In this document: positions 51,116 to 60,554 of the stretch, piece after piece | Layout: each line of letters starts with the position of its first letter | How positions within the stretch are numbered: position 1 is the first letter of the stretch | Assembly: GCA_002892395.1 (NCBI GenBank) | Contig: NBBL01000001.1 | Location: 589-64,588, forward strand | Length of the DNA: 64,000 nt | Reading direction: 5' to 3' | Source of the DNA: Lachnospiraceae bacterium | GTDB taxonomy: Bacteria; Bacillota; Clostridia; Lachnospirales; Lachnospiraceae | Notes under the pieces: model-generated | Database searches by the model: none | Told to the model about the DNA's origin: nothing | What the model saw: only the letters and a program-made list of their open reading frames with translations | Position numbers and translations under genes: made by a program

Positions 51116-53836
51116 GTGGCAGGATTGTCGCCGATGATGACGCACTACCTTGAGACAAAGAAGGCCTATCCGGACTGCGTGCTTTTTTATCGTCTCGGGG
51201 ATTTTTACGAGATGTTTTTTGAAGACGCAGAGCGGGTCTCCAGGGAGCTTGAGCTCACACTGACGGGGAAGGACTGCGGGATGGAGACGCGGGCTCCCAT
51301 GTGCGGTGTCCCGTTTCACGCTGCGGACGGTTACATCAACCGACTGGTCAAGAAGGGGTACAAGGTAGCCATTGCAGAGCAGATGGAGGATCCGAAGCTT
51401 GCCAAGGGACTGGTAAAGCGGGAAGTCATAAGGGTTGTGACTCCGGGAACCATCACCGCGGAGGGAGCGCTGGAGGAAGGAAAAAATAATTTCCTGGCCT
51501 CGGTTTACTACGGCGCAGATCACTTTGGAATCTGTGTGGCGGACATCAGTACAGGCGCCTTCTTGGTCACAGAAGCGGAGAGTATCAAACAGCTTTCCGA
51601 CGAGCTGAACCGTTATCATCCTGCCGAGGTGATTTTAAACCATGAGTTTGACATGAGCGGCGCCCAAAAAGAGCAGCTGGGCGGCAATGCAGCCCTTTCC
51701 GTGACCTATCCGGAAGATTTTTATGATTCGGACTGCTGCCCGGAGCAGGTTCTTTTGACCCACTTTAAGGCAGCAAGCCTCAAAGCACTGGGGCTTGCGG
51801 ATTATCCGGAGGGAAGCTCCGCCGCCGGGGCTGCGCTCCAATATCTTTACAGCACGCAAAAAAACAGCTGCGAGCTGATTACGGAGCTTAAGACCTATCG
51901 AAGCGGTGAATTTCTCGTGGTGGATGCCTCCTCCAGACGAAATCTGGAGCTGGTTGAGACGATGCGGGATAAGGAAAAGCGAGGCTCCCTGCTGTGGGTT
52001 TTGGATCGGACAAAGACTGCGATGGGAGCGCGCACGCTGCGAAGCTGGGTGGAGCAGCCGCTGGTGGACAGAGCCCACATTCTGGCGCGTCAGGATGCCG
52101 TGGAAGAGCTGAAAAACCGATACATTGACCGGGAAGAGCTGAGAGAATACTTAAATCCCATCTATGACATGGAGCGCCTGATGGGACGGATCAGCTCCGG
52201 TACGGCCTCTCCCCGGGATCTGACCGCCTTTCGAAGCTCCATTGCCATGCTGCCGCCGATTCGCACCCTTCTTGCTCAATTCCGGTCTCCGCTGTTAAAA
52301 ACGATTACGGAGCGAATGGACGGTCTGGAGGATGTCTGTTCCCTCATTGTCTGCGCCATTGCAGAGGATCCCCCCATCTCTGTGCGGGAAGGGCATATCA
52401 TCCGGGACGGATACAGCGAAAAGGTGGATGCACTTCGGAAGGCGAACACAGACGGAAAGAGCTGGCTTGCAGAGCTGGAGGAAAAGGAAAGAAATGAGAC
52501 AGGAATCAAAAACCTGAAGATTAAATTCAACAAGGTGTTCGGTTATTATTTTGAAGTGACCAATTCCTTCTTAAAGCTGGTGCCGGAGCATTTTATTCGA
52601 AAGCAGACCCTGACCAACGCAGAGCGGTTTACAAGCCAGGCATTGCAGGAGCTGGAGGAAACCGTACTGGGGGCGGAGGACAAGCTCCTTTCTCTGGAAT
52701 ACCAGCTGTTCACAGAGGTGCGTGGAAAAATTGCCGCGGAGGTGAGACGCATCCGGGAAACTGCCCGGGCAGTGGCAGAGGCCGATGCGCTCCTTTCGCT
52801 GGCGGATGTGGCGGATCGCTGCGATTATGTTCGCCCGTCGATCAATGAAACAGGTTCCGTTCGGATTCGGGACGGGCGGCATCCGGTTGTCGAGCGTATG
52901 ATGGGCAGCGGGCGCTTCGTTCCGAATGATACCCGGCTTGATCAGGAGGAGAACCGTATTTCCATCATTACAGGTCCGAACATGGCGGGGAAATCAACCT
53001 ACATGCGGCAGACGGCGCTGATTGTCCTCATGGCGCAAATGGGATCCTTCGTGCCGGCAAAGGAGGCGGATATCAGTATTTGCGACCGCATCTTTACCCG
53101 CGTCGGCGCTTCCGATGATCTTGCCAGCGGAAAAAGCACCTTTATGGTTGAGATGACAGAGGTGGCAAATATCCTTCAAAACGCAACGAAAAACAGTCTC
53201 ATTATTCTCGATGAAATCGGAAGAGGGACCTCGACCTTCGACGGACTTTCCATCGCATGGGCGGTGGTGGAGTACATCGGCAGCCGGAAGCTCCTGGGGG
53301 CGAAAACGCTCTTTGCCACACACTACCACGAATTGACAGAGCTGGAAGGGACACTCCCCGGCGTGACCAATTACTGCATTGCCGTGAAGGAACAGGGGGA
53401 TGATATTGTCTTTTTGCGGAAGATTGTTCCCGGCGGAGCAGATCAAAGCTACGGAATTCAGGTGGCAAAGCTGGCCGGTGTGCCGAAGAAGGTGATTGAG
53501 CGCGCAAAGGAAATTGCATTTGAGCTTTCCAAGGCGGACATTGCTGCCTGTGCACGGGAAATTGCCTCCGAGCTCAGCGGGAAGGCGGAGGGAACCGGAC
53601 ACAGGAAAACCGGCGTTTCCTGCCAAGCCGGCTGCAGTCAGCTCTCTTTGTTTGACGCGCCGGAAGAAACAAAACCCGGGTCGGAAGAGACGGAGGAGAA
53701 TCGTCTTAAGCAGTCAGAGCAGGCCAAAGTGCTTCAGACGCTGCTTTCGGCGGATATTCCGGGAATGACACCGGTGGAAGCAATTATGTTTTTGGATCAG
53801 CTCCAGAAAAGCGCGAAAAGGAGCATGGAGACATAA
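51116..53836 (+). CDS. mutS: DNA mismatch repair protein MutS
   Basis: Recognises mismatches and recruits MutL. 906 aa from GTG 51116 behind AGGAGGG, 1 base after miaB; the frame is open further upstream only inside miaB. The mismatch-binding FYEMFFEDA follows LFYRLGD; GPNMAGKSTYMRQ is the Walker A near 621, then ILDEIGRGTSTFDG and ATHYHELTELEG. A slightly long C-terminal linker contains CQAGC and a clamp-type box QLSLFD, a likely sliding-clamp contact. Confidence 0.98.
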   Translation: MAGLSPMMTHYLETKKAYPDCVLFYRLGDFYEMFFEDAERVSRELELTLTGKDCGMETRAPMCGVPFHAADGYINRLVKKGYKVAIAEQMEDPKLAKGLVKREVIRVVTPGTITAEGALEEGKNNFLASVYYGADHFGICVADISTGAFLVTEAESIKQLSDELNRYHPAEVILNHEFDMSGAQKEQLGGNAALSVTYPEDFYDSDCCPEQVLLTHFKAASLKALGLADYPEGSSAAGAALQYLYSTQKNSCELITELKTYRSGEFLVVDASSRRNLELVETMRDKEKRGSLLWVLDRTKTAMGARTLRSWVEQPLVDRAHILARQDAVEELKNRYIDREELREYLNPIYDMERLMGRISSGTASPRDLTAFRSSIAMLPPIRTLLAQFRSPLLKTITERMDGLEDVCSLIVCAIAEDPPISVREGHIIRDGYSEKVDALRKANTDGKSWLAELEEKERNETGIKNLKIKFNKVFGYYFEVTNSFLKLVPEHFIRKQTLTNAERFTSQALQELEETVLGAEDKLLSLEYQLFTEVRGKIAAEVRRIRETARAVAEADALLSLADVADRCDYVRPSINETGSVRIRDGRHPVVERMMGSGRFVPNDTRLDQEENRISIITGPNMAGKSTYMRQTALIVLMAQMGSFVPAKEADISICDRIFTRVGASDDLASGKSTFMVEMTEVANILQNATKNSLIILDEIGRGTSTFDGLSIAWAVVEYIGSRKLLGAKTLFATHYHELTELEGTLPGVTNYCIAVKEQGDDIVFLRKIVPGGADQSYGIQVAKLAGVPKKVIERAKEIAFELSKADIAACAREIASELSGKAEGTGHRKTGVSCQAGCSQLSLFDAPEETKPGSEETEENRLKQSEQAKVLQTLLSADIPGMTPVEAIMFLDQLQKSAKRSMET

Positions 53837-53848
53837 CGGAGAACAAAA

Positions 53849-55831
53849 ATGGGAATACAGCTCTTGGATGGGGATACCATCAATAAAATAGCGGCGGGCG
53901 AGGTCATCGAGCGTCCTGCATCCATCGTAAAGGAGCTTGCGGAAAATGCCATCGATGCCGGTGCGTCCGCTGTGACGATTGAAATCCGGGACGGGGGTAT
54001 TTCTTTGATCCGGGTGACAGACAATGGCTTTGGAATTCCGAAGGATGAGGTGCGGTCGGCTTTTCTGCGTCATGCCACCAGTAAAATTCGAAGTGCCGGG
54101 GATCTGACCGGGATCAAAAGCCTCGGATTCCGCGGTGAGGCGCTATCCAGCATTGCGGCGGTCTGCCGGACGGAGATGATCACAAAGACGGCTGCCTCCC
54201 TCATCGGGACGCGGTTTCTGATCGAGGGCGGAGCAGAAGTTCTTCTGGAAGAGGTGGGAGCACCGGAGGGGACGACTGTGATTGCGCGTGATATTTTTTT
54301 TCACACGCCCGTGCGGAGAAAATTTTTAAAGGCGCCTGCCACGGAGGGCGCGCATGTTTCCGAATTGGCGGAGCAGCTTGCCATCTCCAATCCCCAGGTG
54401 GCTATCCGCTTTATCATGAATGGTCAAAACCGGTTTGGCACCAGCGGAAACGGATCGCTGCGGGACATTCTTTATCAGATTTACGGAAGAACGATCGCGA
54501 ATCAGCTGATTGTGCTGCAGGCCTCCGATGGGGCGCTTAAGGTGGAGGGGCTGATTGGAAAGCCTGAAATATCCCGTGGAAGCCGTGCCATGGAGCACTA
54601 CTGTGTCAACGGACGTTACATAAAGAGCCCGGTCATTGCAAAGGCGATTGAGGAAGGGTATGGCAATCTGCTGATGCAGCACAGCTTCCCGTTTTGTGCG
54701 CTGTTGCTTCAGGTGGATCCCGGCCAGGTAGACGTGAATGTTCATCCGACCAAGCGGGAGGTGCGCTTTTCGGACGGGCCTCTTATCTATGAATTTTTGA
54801 AGGATGCCGTGAGCAAGGCGCTGAGGGAGAAGGAACTGATCCGGGATGTCCGTTTCCCGGACAGCGGAGGGAAAGCGGGAAAAAATGAGGTGAGCTCCGG
54901 GAAAAACGCCGAAAAAGCGCTGCGGCCTGCGGAGCCCTTTGAGACCGGGAGAAAGAAAGCAGAGAGGGAATCGGAGAAGGAATCACTCCGCAGCTTTTTG
55001 TCCGAATATCAGGATCGTCTTGCGGCCGCGGCTTCCCGGACCCGGGAAGCCGGAGCAGAGGCTTCGCAGGATGTGAAGGCGATGCAGAACCCAAAGAGCA
55101 TGCAGGAAACAGGGGAGAATGCGGACGTGGCCCGGGCTCCTTGCATGCCTTTTGCACAGGTACTGCGGGATTCGTCCCCGGATTTTTCGGCGCATTCTTC
55201 ATGCCCGACTGTAGAAAAGCACGGGCAGTACGCCTTGTTTTCGCCGGACCATCGGGAGCAGGTGAAGCTGGTGGGAGATGTTTTTGACACCTATTGGATT
55301 GCGGAGTGGAATGGTGCTGTCTACATTATTGATCAGCACGCTGCACATGAAAAGGTCAATTATGAACGGTTTCTTTCGGCATACCGGAGACAGGAGGTAA
55401 CCTCTCAGCGTCTGATGCCGCCCCTCATTCTCACCATGACGGATCGGGAAGCGCTGCTTCTTACGGAGCACGAGGCGCTTTTTCATGCGCTGGGTTATGA
55501 AATTGAGCATTTCGGCGGACATGAGTATACGGTTCGTGCCGTCCCGGATATCCTTCCCTCTGTTATGAAGGACGCGCTTCTTAAGACGATGATCGGGAGC
55601 CTTTCGGAGGAGAGCGGGGAAGAGCTTCCCCGGCTGATTATCGAAAAGACGGCATCTCTGTCCTGCAAGGCGGCTGTGAAGGGAAATCAGAAGCTTTCCA
55701 AGCAGGAGGCAGAAACGCTTTTGGATGAGATGTTTCATCTGGAAAACCCCTACAACTGCCCCCACGGGAGACCCACCGTGATTCGAATCTCCAAGACTGA
55801 GATGGAACGGAGGTTTAAACGAACACTATGA
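53849..55831 (+). CDS. mutL: DNA mismatch repair protein MutL
   Basis: ATPase and nicking partner of MutS. 660 aa. The GHKL ATPase shows AGEVIERPASIVKELAENAIDAGA, DNGFGI and GFRGEALSSI. A long charged linker (about 335-455) precedes the C-terminal domain, which has DQHAAHEKVNYER, the DQHA(x)2E(x)4E endonuclease motif, near 494. Thus strand discrimination probably does not need MutH. ATG 53849 follows ACGGAGAAC. The stop overlaps miaA (ATGA). Confidence 0.98.
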   Translation: MGIQLLDGDTINKIAAGEVIERPASIVKELAENAIDAGASAVTIEIRDGGISLIRVTDNGFGIPKDEVRSAFLRHATSKIRSAGDLTGIKSLGFRGEALSSIAAVCRTEMITKTAASLIGTRFLIEGGAEVLLEEVGAPEGTTVIARDIFFHTPVRRKFLKAPATEGAHVSELAEQLAISNPQVAIRFIMNGQNRFGTSGNGSLRDILYQIYGRTIANQLIVLQASDGALKVEGLIGKPEISRGSRAMEHYCVNGRYIKSPVIAKAIEEGYGNLLMQHSFPFCALLLQVDPGQVDVNVHPTKREVRFSDGPLIYEFLKDAVSKALREKELIRDVRFPDSGGKAGKNEVSSGKNAEKALRPAEPFETGRKKAERESEKESLRSFLSEYQDRLAAAASRTREAGAEASQDVKAMQNPKSMQETGENADVARAPCMPFAQVLRDSSPDFSAHSSCPTVEKHGQYALFSPDHREQVKLVGDVFDTYWIAEWNGAVYIIDQHAAHEKVNYERFLSAYRRQEVTSQRLMPPLILTMTDREALLLTEHEALFHALGYEIEHFGGHEYTVRAVPDILPSVMKDALLKTMIGSLSEESGEELPRLIIEKTASLSCKAAVKGNQKLSKQEAETLLDEMFHLENPYNCPHGRPTVIRISKTEMERRFKRTL

Positions 55832-56787
55832 GGAAACAGCCTCTGATTATTCTGGCCGGGCCGACTGCTGTGGGAAAAACCGCTCTGTCCGTGGAGCTGG
55901 CAAGACGCATCGGGGGAGAAATCGTCAGTGCAGATTCCATGCAGGTATATCGGGGGATGGACATCGGAACCGCAAAGATCACAGAGGAGGAGCGGTGCGG
56001 CGTCCCCCACCACCTGATTGATATTCTTGATCCGAAGGAAGCATTTAATGTCTGCGCGTTTTCCAGGTTGGCAAAGGAAGCGATCCGAAAGATTCATGAG
56101 GCAGGAAATATTCCGATTCTGACCGGAGGGACGGGATTCTATATTCAATCGGTGCTCTATCACGTGGAGTTTCAGAGTGAGGCGAGCAATGCAGCGTTGA
56201 GAGAGCAGCTGGAGAAGGAATGGGAGCAGTTAGGAGCCTTTGCAATGCACGAGAAGCTCTCTGCCATTGATCCGGAATCTGCGGTGCTCATTCATCCCCG
56301 GAACAGAAAGCGTGTGCTAAGAGCCATTGAATTTTATGAGACGACAGGGCAAAGAATCTCGGAGCACAATCGGGAGCAAAGAAGAAGAGAATCTCCTTAT
56401 CGTTTTCTCTACTACGTCCTCACCATGGATCGGGAGGCGCTCTATCGGAGAATTGAACTTCGTGTCGACCGAATGGTCCGGGAGGGGCTGATTGAGGAGG
56501 TCAAGGCACTGAGAGACCGGGGCCTTTGCGCCGGGGATATCTCCATGCAGGGCATCGGATACCGGCAGGTTTTCGACTATCTGGACGGGGCGGCCACATT
56601 GGAGGAAGCGGTTGAACGCATCAAGCTGGAGACCCGGCACTTTGCAAAGCGTCAGCTCACATGGTTTAAACGGGAGCCGGACGCCAAATGGATTTATGTG
56701 GATTCTCATCCGGGAGAACGAGGGCGTATTCTCTCCCGGATGCTGTCTGAAATACGTACACAATTTTTTATGATGGACGAGGAGTGA
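55828..56787 (+). CDS. miaA: tRNA dimethylallyltransferase
   Basis: Adds the isopentenyl group to A37 of tRNAs, the substrate of MiaB. 319 aa. The P-loop GPTAVGKTAL is at 10-19; SADSMQVYRGMDIGTAK, GGTGFYIQ and MQGIGYRQ are family blocks. ATG 55828 overlaps the mutL stop. hfq, often next to miaA in Firmicutes, is absent here. Confidence 0.97.
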   Translation: MRKQPLIILAGPTAVGKTALSVELARRIGGEIVSADSMQVYRGMDIGTAKITEEERCGVPHHLIDILDPKEAFNVCAFSRLAKEAIRKIHEAGNIPILTGGTGFYIQSVLYHVEFQSEASNAALREQLEKEWEQLGAFAMHEKLSAIDPESAVLIHPRNRKRVLRAIEFYETTGQRISEHNREQRRRESPYRFLYYVLTMDREALYRRIELRVDRMVREGLIEEVKALRDRGLCAGDISMQGIGYRQVFDYLDGAATLEEAVERIKLETRHFAKRQLTWFKREPDAKWIYVDSHPGERGRILSRMLSEIRTQFFMMDEE

Positions 56788-56792
56788 TTCAA

Positions 56793-58079
56793 ATGGACAT
56801 GGAATTCCAGAAAAAGAAGCTGTATGAACAGATGGGAATTTCCCAGCGGGCCATAGCCCTGGGAGAAGCGGCGGAGGAGGTATGCCGCCCCCGCTTTGAA
56901 CGCATCGACCGGATTGCTGAGTATAATCAGATGAAGGTGTTGAAGGCATTTCGAGACCGGCACGTGGGAGAGTCTCATTTTTCCGGCAGTACCGGCTATG
57001 GTTACAATGATATCGGGAGGGATACGCTGGAGGAGGTTTATGCGTCGGTGTTCCACACAGAGGATGCCCTGGTTCGCGCACAGCTGGTGAGCGGAACCCA
57101 TGCACTGACGGTTGCCTTGTTCGGAAATTTGCGCCCGGGGGATGAAATGCTGTCTCCGGTGGGAAAACCTTACGATACCCTGGATCAGGTGATCGGAATC
57201 ACCCAGCAGAAGGGCTCTCTTAAGGATTACGGCGTCAGCTATCGCCAGGTGGACCTGAAGGCAGACGGAAGCTTTGACTTTGAGGGGATTCGCGCAGCGC
57301 TCAATGAACGCACCCGCCTTGTGGAAATTCAGCGTTCCAGAGGATATTCTTCCCGTCCCACGCTGTCCGTCGGGCAAATTGGAGAGTTGATCCGTTTCGT
57401 GAAGGAAATCCGCCCGGATGTCATCTGCATGGTGGACAATTGCTACGGAGAATTCGTTGAGACTGTGGAGCCGAGTGATGTAGGGGCGGATCTTGTAGTC
57501 GGATCCCTGATCAAAAACCCGGGCGGCGGTCTTGCACCCATCGGCGGTTATATTGCGGGGAAGGCGGAGTATATCGAAAATGCTTCATTTCGCCTCACAG
57601 CGCCGGGATTGGGAAAAGAGCTGGGCGCTTCCCTTGGGGTGAGCCGCACCCTGTATCAGGGACTGTTTCTTTCTCCTTCGGTGACGGCCTCAGCCGAAAA
57701 GGGTGCAATTTTTGCGGCTCAGATTTATCAGGATCTGGGCTTTTCCGTGCGGCCCCGCGCAGAGGAAATTCGCCATGACATCATCCAGTCGATTGATCTG
57801 AACTCTCCGGAGGGGCTCTGCGCCTTCTGCCTGGGAATTCAGGCGGCGGCTCCGGTTGACAGCTTTGTCACGCCCGTTCCCAGTGATATGCCGGGATACG
57901 GAGATCCGGTTATCATGGCCGCAGGCTCCTTTATTTCCGGTGCATCCATTGAGCTTTCCGCAGATGGCCCGATGCGGGAGCCGTACACTGCTTTTTTCCA
58001 GGGGGGACTCACCTGGGCGCACGCCAAGATGGGAATCCTGATGTCCGTTCAAAAGCTTATAGATGCGTCTCTGATTTGA
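56793..58079 (+). CDS. Methionine-gamma-lyase-family PLP protein (YnbB-like)
   Basis: 428 aa PLP enzyme of the family annotated as methionine gamma-lyase or aluminium-resistance protein. HFSGSTGYGYNDIGRDTLE and RAQLVSGTHAL form the start of the active site, MVDNCYGEF has the PLP Asp and GSLIKNPGGGLAP the probable PLP Lys near 241. The substrate is not settled. ATG 56793 follows GACGAGGAGTG; GTG 56784 is an alternative inside miaA. A position downstream of miaA is usual in Firmicutes. Confidence 0.9.
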   Translation: MDMEFQKKKLYEQMGISQRAIALGEAAEEVCRPRFERIDRIAEYNQMKVLKAFRDRHVGESHFSGSTGYGYNDIGRDTLEEVYASVFHTEDALVRAQLVSGTHALTVALFGNLRPGDEMLSPVGKPYDTLDQVIGITQQKGSLKDYGVSYRQVDLKADGSFDFEGIRAALNERTRLVEIQRSRGYSSRPTLSVGQIGELIRFVKEIRPDVICMVDNCYGEFVETVEPSDVGADLVVGSLIKNPGGGLAPIGGYIAGKAEYIENASFRLTAPGLGKELGASLGVSRTLYQGLFLSPSVTASAEKGAIFAAQIYQDLGFSVRPRAEEIRHDIIQSIDLNSPEGLCAFCLGIQAAAPVDSFVTPVPSDMPGYGDPVIMAAGSFISGASIELSADGPMREPYTAFFQGGLTWAHAKMGILMSVQKLIDASLI

Positions 58080-58080
58080 G

Positions 58081-58091
58081 TGTGATATAAT
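58081..58091 (+). promoter_or_regulatory. Extended -10 promoter (TGTGA-TATAAT) before radC
   Basis: A perfect TATAAT at 58086-58091 with TGTGA before it (TRTGN type). No good -35 is found. It starts 2 bases after the upstream stop codon's first base, so it separates radC-mre from the miaA run. Confidence 0.6.
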
Positions 58092-58143
58092 GGGTCGAGA
58101 TTTCCTGCCGTCAAGTACCTGGAGAGAAATGGAAGGAGATCCC

Positions 58144-58833
58144 ATGAATCAGCTCAAGGAAACACCGCAATTCGACAGACCCTATGAAAAGGCACTTCGC
58201 TCAGGAATCCAAACGCTCAGCGATTCGGAGCTGCTTGCCGTGCTGCTGCGAAGCGGAACAGCGGGTAAGGACGTGCTGACACTGGCACGCCAGATTTTAA
58301 ATCTGGGAGAAGAACCGGATCGCCTGGGCGGGCTGATGCACCACAGCTACGCGGATTACATCGCCTGCCAGGGCATAGGAAAGGTGAAAGCGATCCAACT
58401 GCTGGCCATCGGAGAATTGTCCAAGCGGATCTGGAGAGGAAGGGTTTTGGATCGCTCCACCGTTTTTTCGGACTCCTCGGTCTGCGCATCCTACTACATG
58501 GAGGAAATGCGGCATCTGGAGCAAGAGGAGCTTCGCGCTGCGTTCCTGGACACCAGGCTTCGCCTGATGCGGGAGGAAACGATCTCAAGAGGCACGGTGA
58601 ATGCTTCGCTGATTTCTGTTCGGGAAATTATGATCTCTGCTCTGCGGCATCGGGCGGTGCACATGATTCTCGTTCACAATCATCCCAGCGGGGATCCCTC
58701 CCCAAGCCGTGAAGACATGGAAGTGACGCGCCGGACGGCAGAGGCGGGAGCGCTGATCGGAATCACGCTGGCAGATCACATTATCATCGGAGATCATTCC
58801 TACTACAGCTTTAAGGAGTGGGGAACACTGTGA
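58144..58833 (+). CDS. radC: RadC-family JAMM protein
   Basis: 229 aa. A helix-hairpin-helix-like N-terminal part (LLAVLLRSGTAGKDVLTLA, GIGKVKAIQLLA) is followed by the JAMM metal motif HNHPSGDPSPSREDM near residue 178. Despite the name a repair role is doubtful in the family. ATG 58144 follows GAAGGAGATCCC. mreC starts at its stop; mreB, usually between them, is missing. Confidence 0.93.
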   Translation: MNQLKETPQFDRPYEKALRSGIQTLSDSELLAVLLRSGTAGKDVLTLARQILNLGEEPDRLGGLMHHSYADYIACQGIGKVKAIQLLAIGELSKRIWRGRVLDRSTVFSDSSVCASYYMEEMRHLEQEELRAAFLDTRLRLMREETISRGTVNASLISVREIMISALRHRAVHMILVHNHPSGDPSPSREDMEVTRRTAEAGALIGITLADHIIIGDHSYYSFKEWGTL

Positions 58834-60029
58834 AATTATCAAATAATAAACTGTTGCTGATTGCTCTCAGCATCCTTTGCTTCGCAATGATCGTCATCAC
58901 CACCGTCCGGGACGAGTGGCTCTCGCCGCTTCGAACCGCGGTGGGTTATGTTCTCATGCCGGTGCAGTCCGGCGTGAACCGCGTCGGAAAAGCGCTTTAC
59001 CGCGACGTAAAGGATCGGGAAATGATGCGGTCGGCGCTTTCCGAAAATAAACAGCTGAAGCTTCAGCTTGATGCCCTCACCCAGGAGAATACGCGCCTTG
59101 AGAGCGACCGCTTTGAATTAAGGCGGCTGCGGGCACTGTATCAGCTCAATCAGAACTACGGTCAGTATCGGATGACCGGAGCCCGCGTCATTGCAAAGGA
59201 CACGGGAGGCTGGTTCCATATTTTTCGAATCGACAAGGGCTCCGCGGACGGAATCCAGGTGGATATGAACGTGATTGCAGGCGGAGGGCTGGTGGGAATC
59301 GTCATGGATGTGGGAGCAAACTACGCCACGGTGCGCTCCATCATCGATGATGTAAGCCGGGTCAGTGCCATGGCACTGCAGTCCGGGGATACCTGCATTG
59401 TATCCGGGGATCTGCAGATGTATGCAGACGGAAGACTGAAGCTGAGTGATATCACGGATACCGCAGATATCAAGGACGGAGATAAGATTGTGACGAGTAC
59501 CATCAGCGCAAAGTTTCTTCCCGGGATTCTCATCGGGTATGCAGATGGAATCAAGACGGATCCCACACGATTAACACGAAGCGGCTCCTTGATTCCGGTG
59601 GCTGATTTCGGAACCATCCAGGAGGTTTTGGTCATACTGGATCGGAAGGCAGATCTGAAGGAATGTGGGGATGGTTCGAATTCGGAGGAAGCGCTCCCCA
59701 TGGAAGAAAAGCCGGAGCCCTCTGAAGCCGCAGAAGAGAGCCATACGGCCGGCGGCATTGTCCCGGTATTGGAGGAGACCACCGAAGCGCCCCGGGAGAC
59801 CAGCAGCGGGAGGGAGACGGAGCGGGCGGAGACAAAGACTGAAAACCGGAACGAAACACGGCGGGAAACGCCGAAACCCACAGAAGTGTCGGAGACCACC
59901 AGGGCAGCTGCTGCGGCGCCGGCAGCGGAGGAACGGGAGAGCACGCCTCCGGAAGGCGGGGAAGCCAGGGCTGAGACCGAGGAGTCTGTGATGGTTGTGG
60001 AAAGTCTGCCGGAAGAAGCGTCGCATTAA
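58830..60029 (+). CDS. mreC: Rod-shape protein MreC with long Glu/Thr-rich tail
   Basis: Scaffold of the elongation machinery, contacting PBP2. 399 aa from GTG 58830 overlapping the radC stop. One membrane segment (about 8-26), a coiled coil (about 65-105) and the MreC beta domain (about 110-275, GWFHIFRIDKGSADGIQVDMNVI, GLVGIV) are present. About 115 residues then follow that are Glu/Thr/Arg-rich and low-complexity (ETERAETKTENRNETRRET), outside the membrane. Most MreC proteins end near the beta domain. AAGGAG lies upstream. Confidence 0.92.
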   Translation: MKLSNNKLLLIALSILCFAMIVITTVRDEWLSPLRTAVGYVLMPVQSGVNRVGKALYRDVKDREMMRSALSENKQLKLQLDALTQENTRLESDRFELRRLRALYQLNQNYGQYRMTGARVIAKDTGGWFHIFRIDKGSADGIQVDMNVIAGGGLVGIVMDVGANYATVRSIIDDVSRVSAMALQSGDTCIVSGDLQMYADGRLKLSDITDTADIKDGDKIVTSTISAKFLPGILIGYADGIKTDPTRLTRSGSLIPVADFGTIQEVLVILDRKADLKECGDGSNSEEALPMEEKPEPSEAAEESHTAGGIVPVLEETTEAPRETSSGRETERAETKTENRNETRRETPKPTEVSETTRAAAAAPAAEERESTPPEGGEARAETEESVMVVESLPEEASH

Positions 60030-60041
60030 GGAGGAGAGCGC

Positions 60042-60554
60042 ATGAGACGTACTGTTTCAAATCTTGCGTTTCTGATCGTGATATTTGCGTTTCAGAGCTG
60101 CGTCTTTCCGTTCATTCCCTTTCTTTCGGCTTCCCCGAATCTGGTTCTGATCCTGACCTTTTCCTACGCCCTGATCTACGGATCAAGAGCGGGGCTTTTT
60201 TACGGTCTCATGGTGGGATTGCTTCTTGATTTATTCCACACAGGAGCCTTTGGCTTTTTTTCCCTTCTGTTTATGTGGATTGGCTTCCTGAACGGATATC
60301 TCTCCCGATATTATTATGAGAGCTATATCACTCTCCCTTTGTTTCTTTGTACGGTCAATGAACTGCTCTACCATTTTTACATCTATCTCTTTCGCTTTTT
60401 TATTCGCGGAAAGATGCAGATTTTCTTTTATTTTCGTACCATTGTTCTGCCGGAGATTATTATTTCTCTCTTATTCACTCTTTTGATCTACCGCTTCTTC
60501 CTGTGGTACAATCGGAAACTGGAGCTTCTGGATCAAAAGCATGCAGTCAATTGA
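60042..60554 (+). CDS. mreD: Rod-shape protein MreD
   Basis: 170 aa polytopic membrane protein with about five hydrophobic segments. FAFQSCVFPFIPFLSASPNLVLILTFSYALIYGSRAGLFYGLMVGLLLDL is the MreD pattern. ATG 60042 follows AAGGAGGAGAGCGC. It overlaps the PBP2 start by 14 bases. Confidence 0.92.
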   Translation: MRRTVSNLAFLIVIFAFQSCVFPFIPFLSASPNLVLILTFSYALIYGSRAGLFYGLMVGLLLDLFHTGAFGFFSLLFMWIGFLNGYLSRYYYESYITLPLFLCTVNELLYHFYIYLFRFFIRGKMQIFFYFRTIVLPEIIISLLFTLLIYRFFLWYNRKLELLDQKHAVN

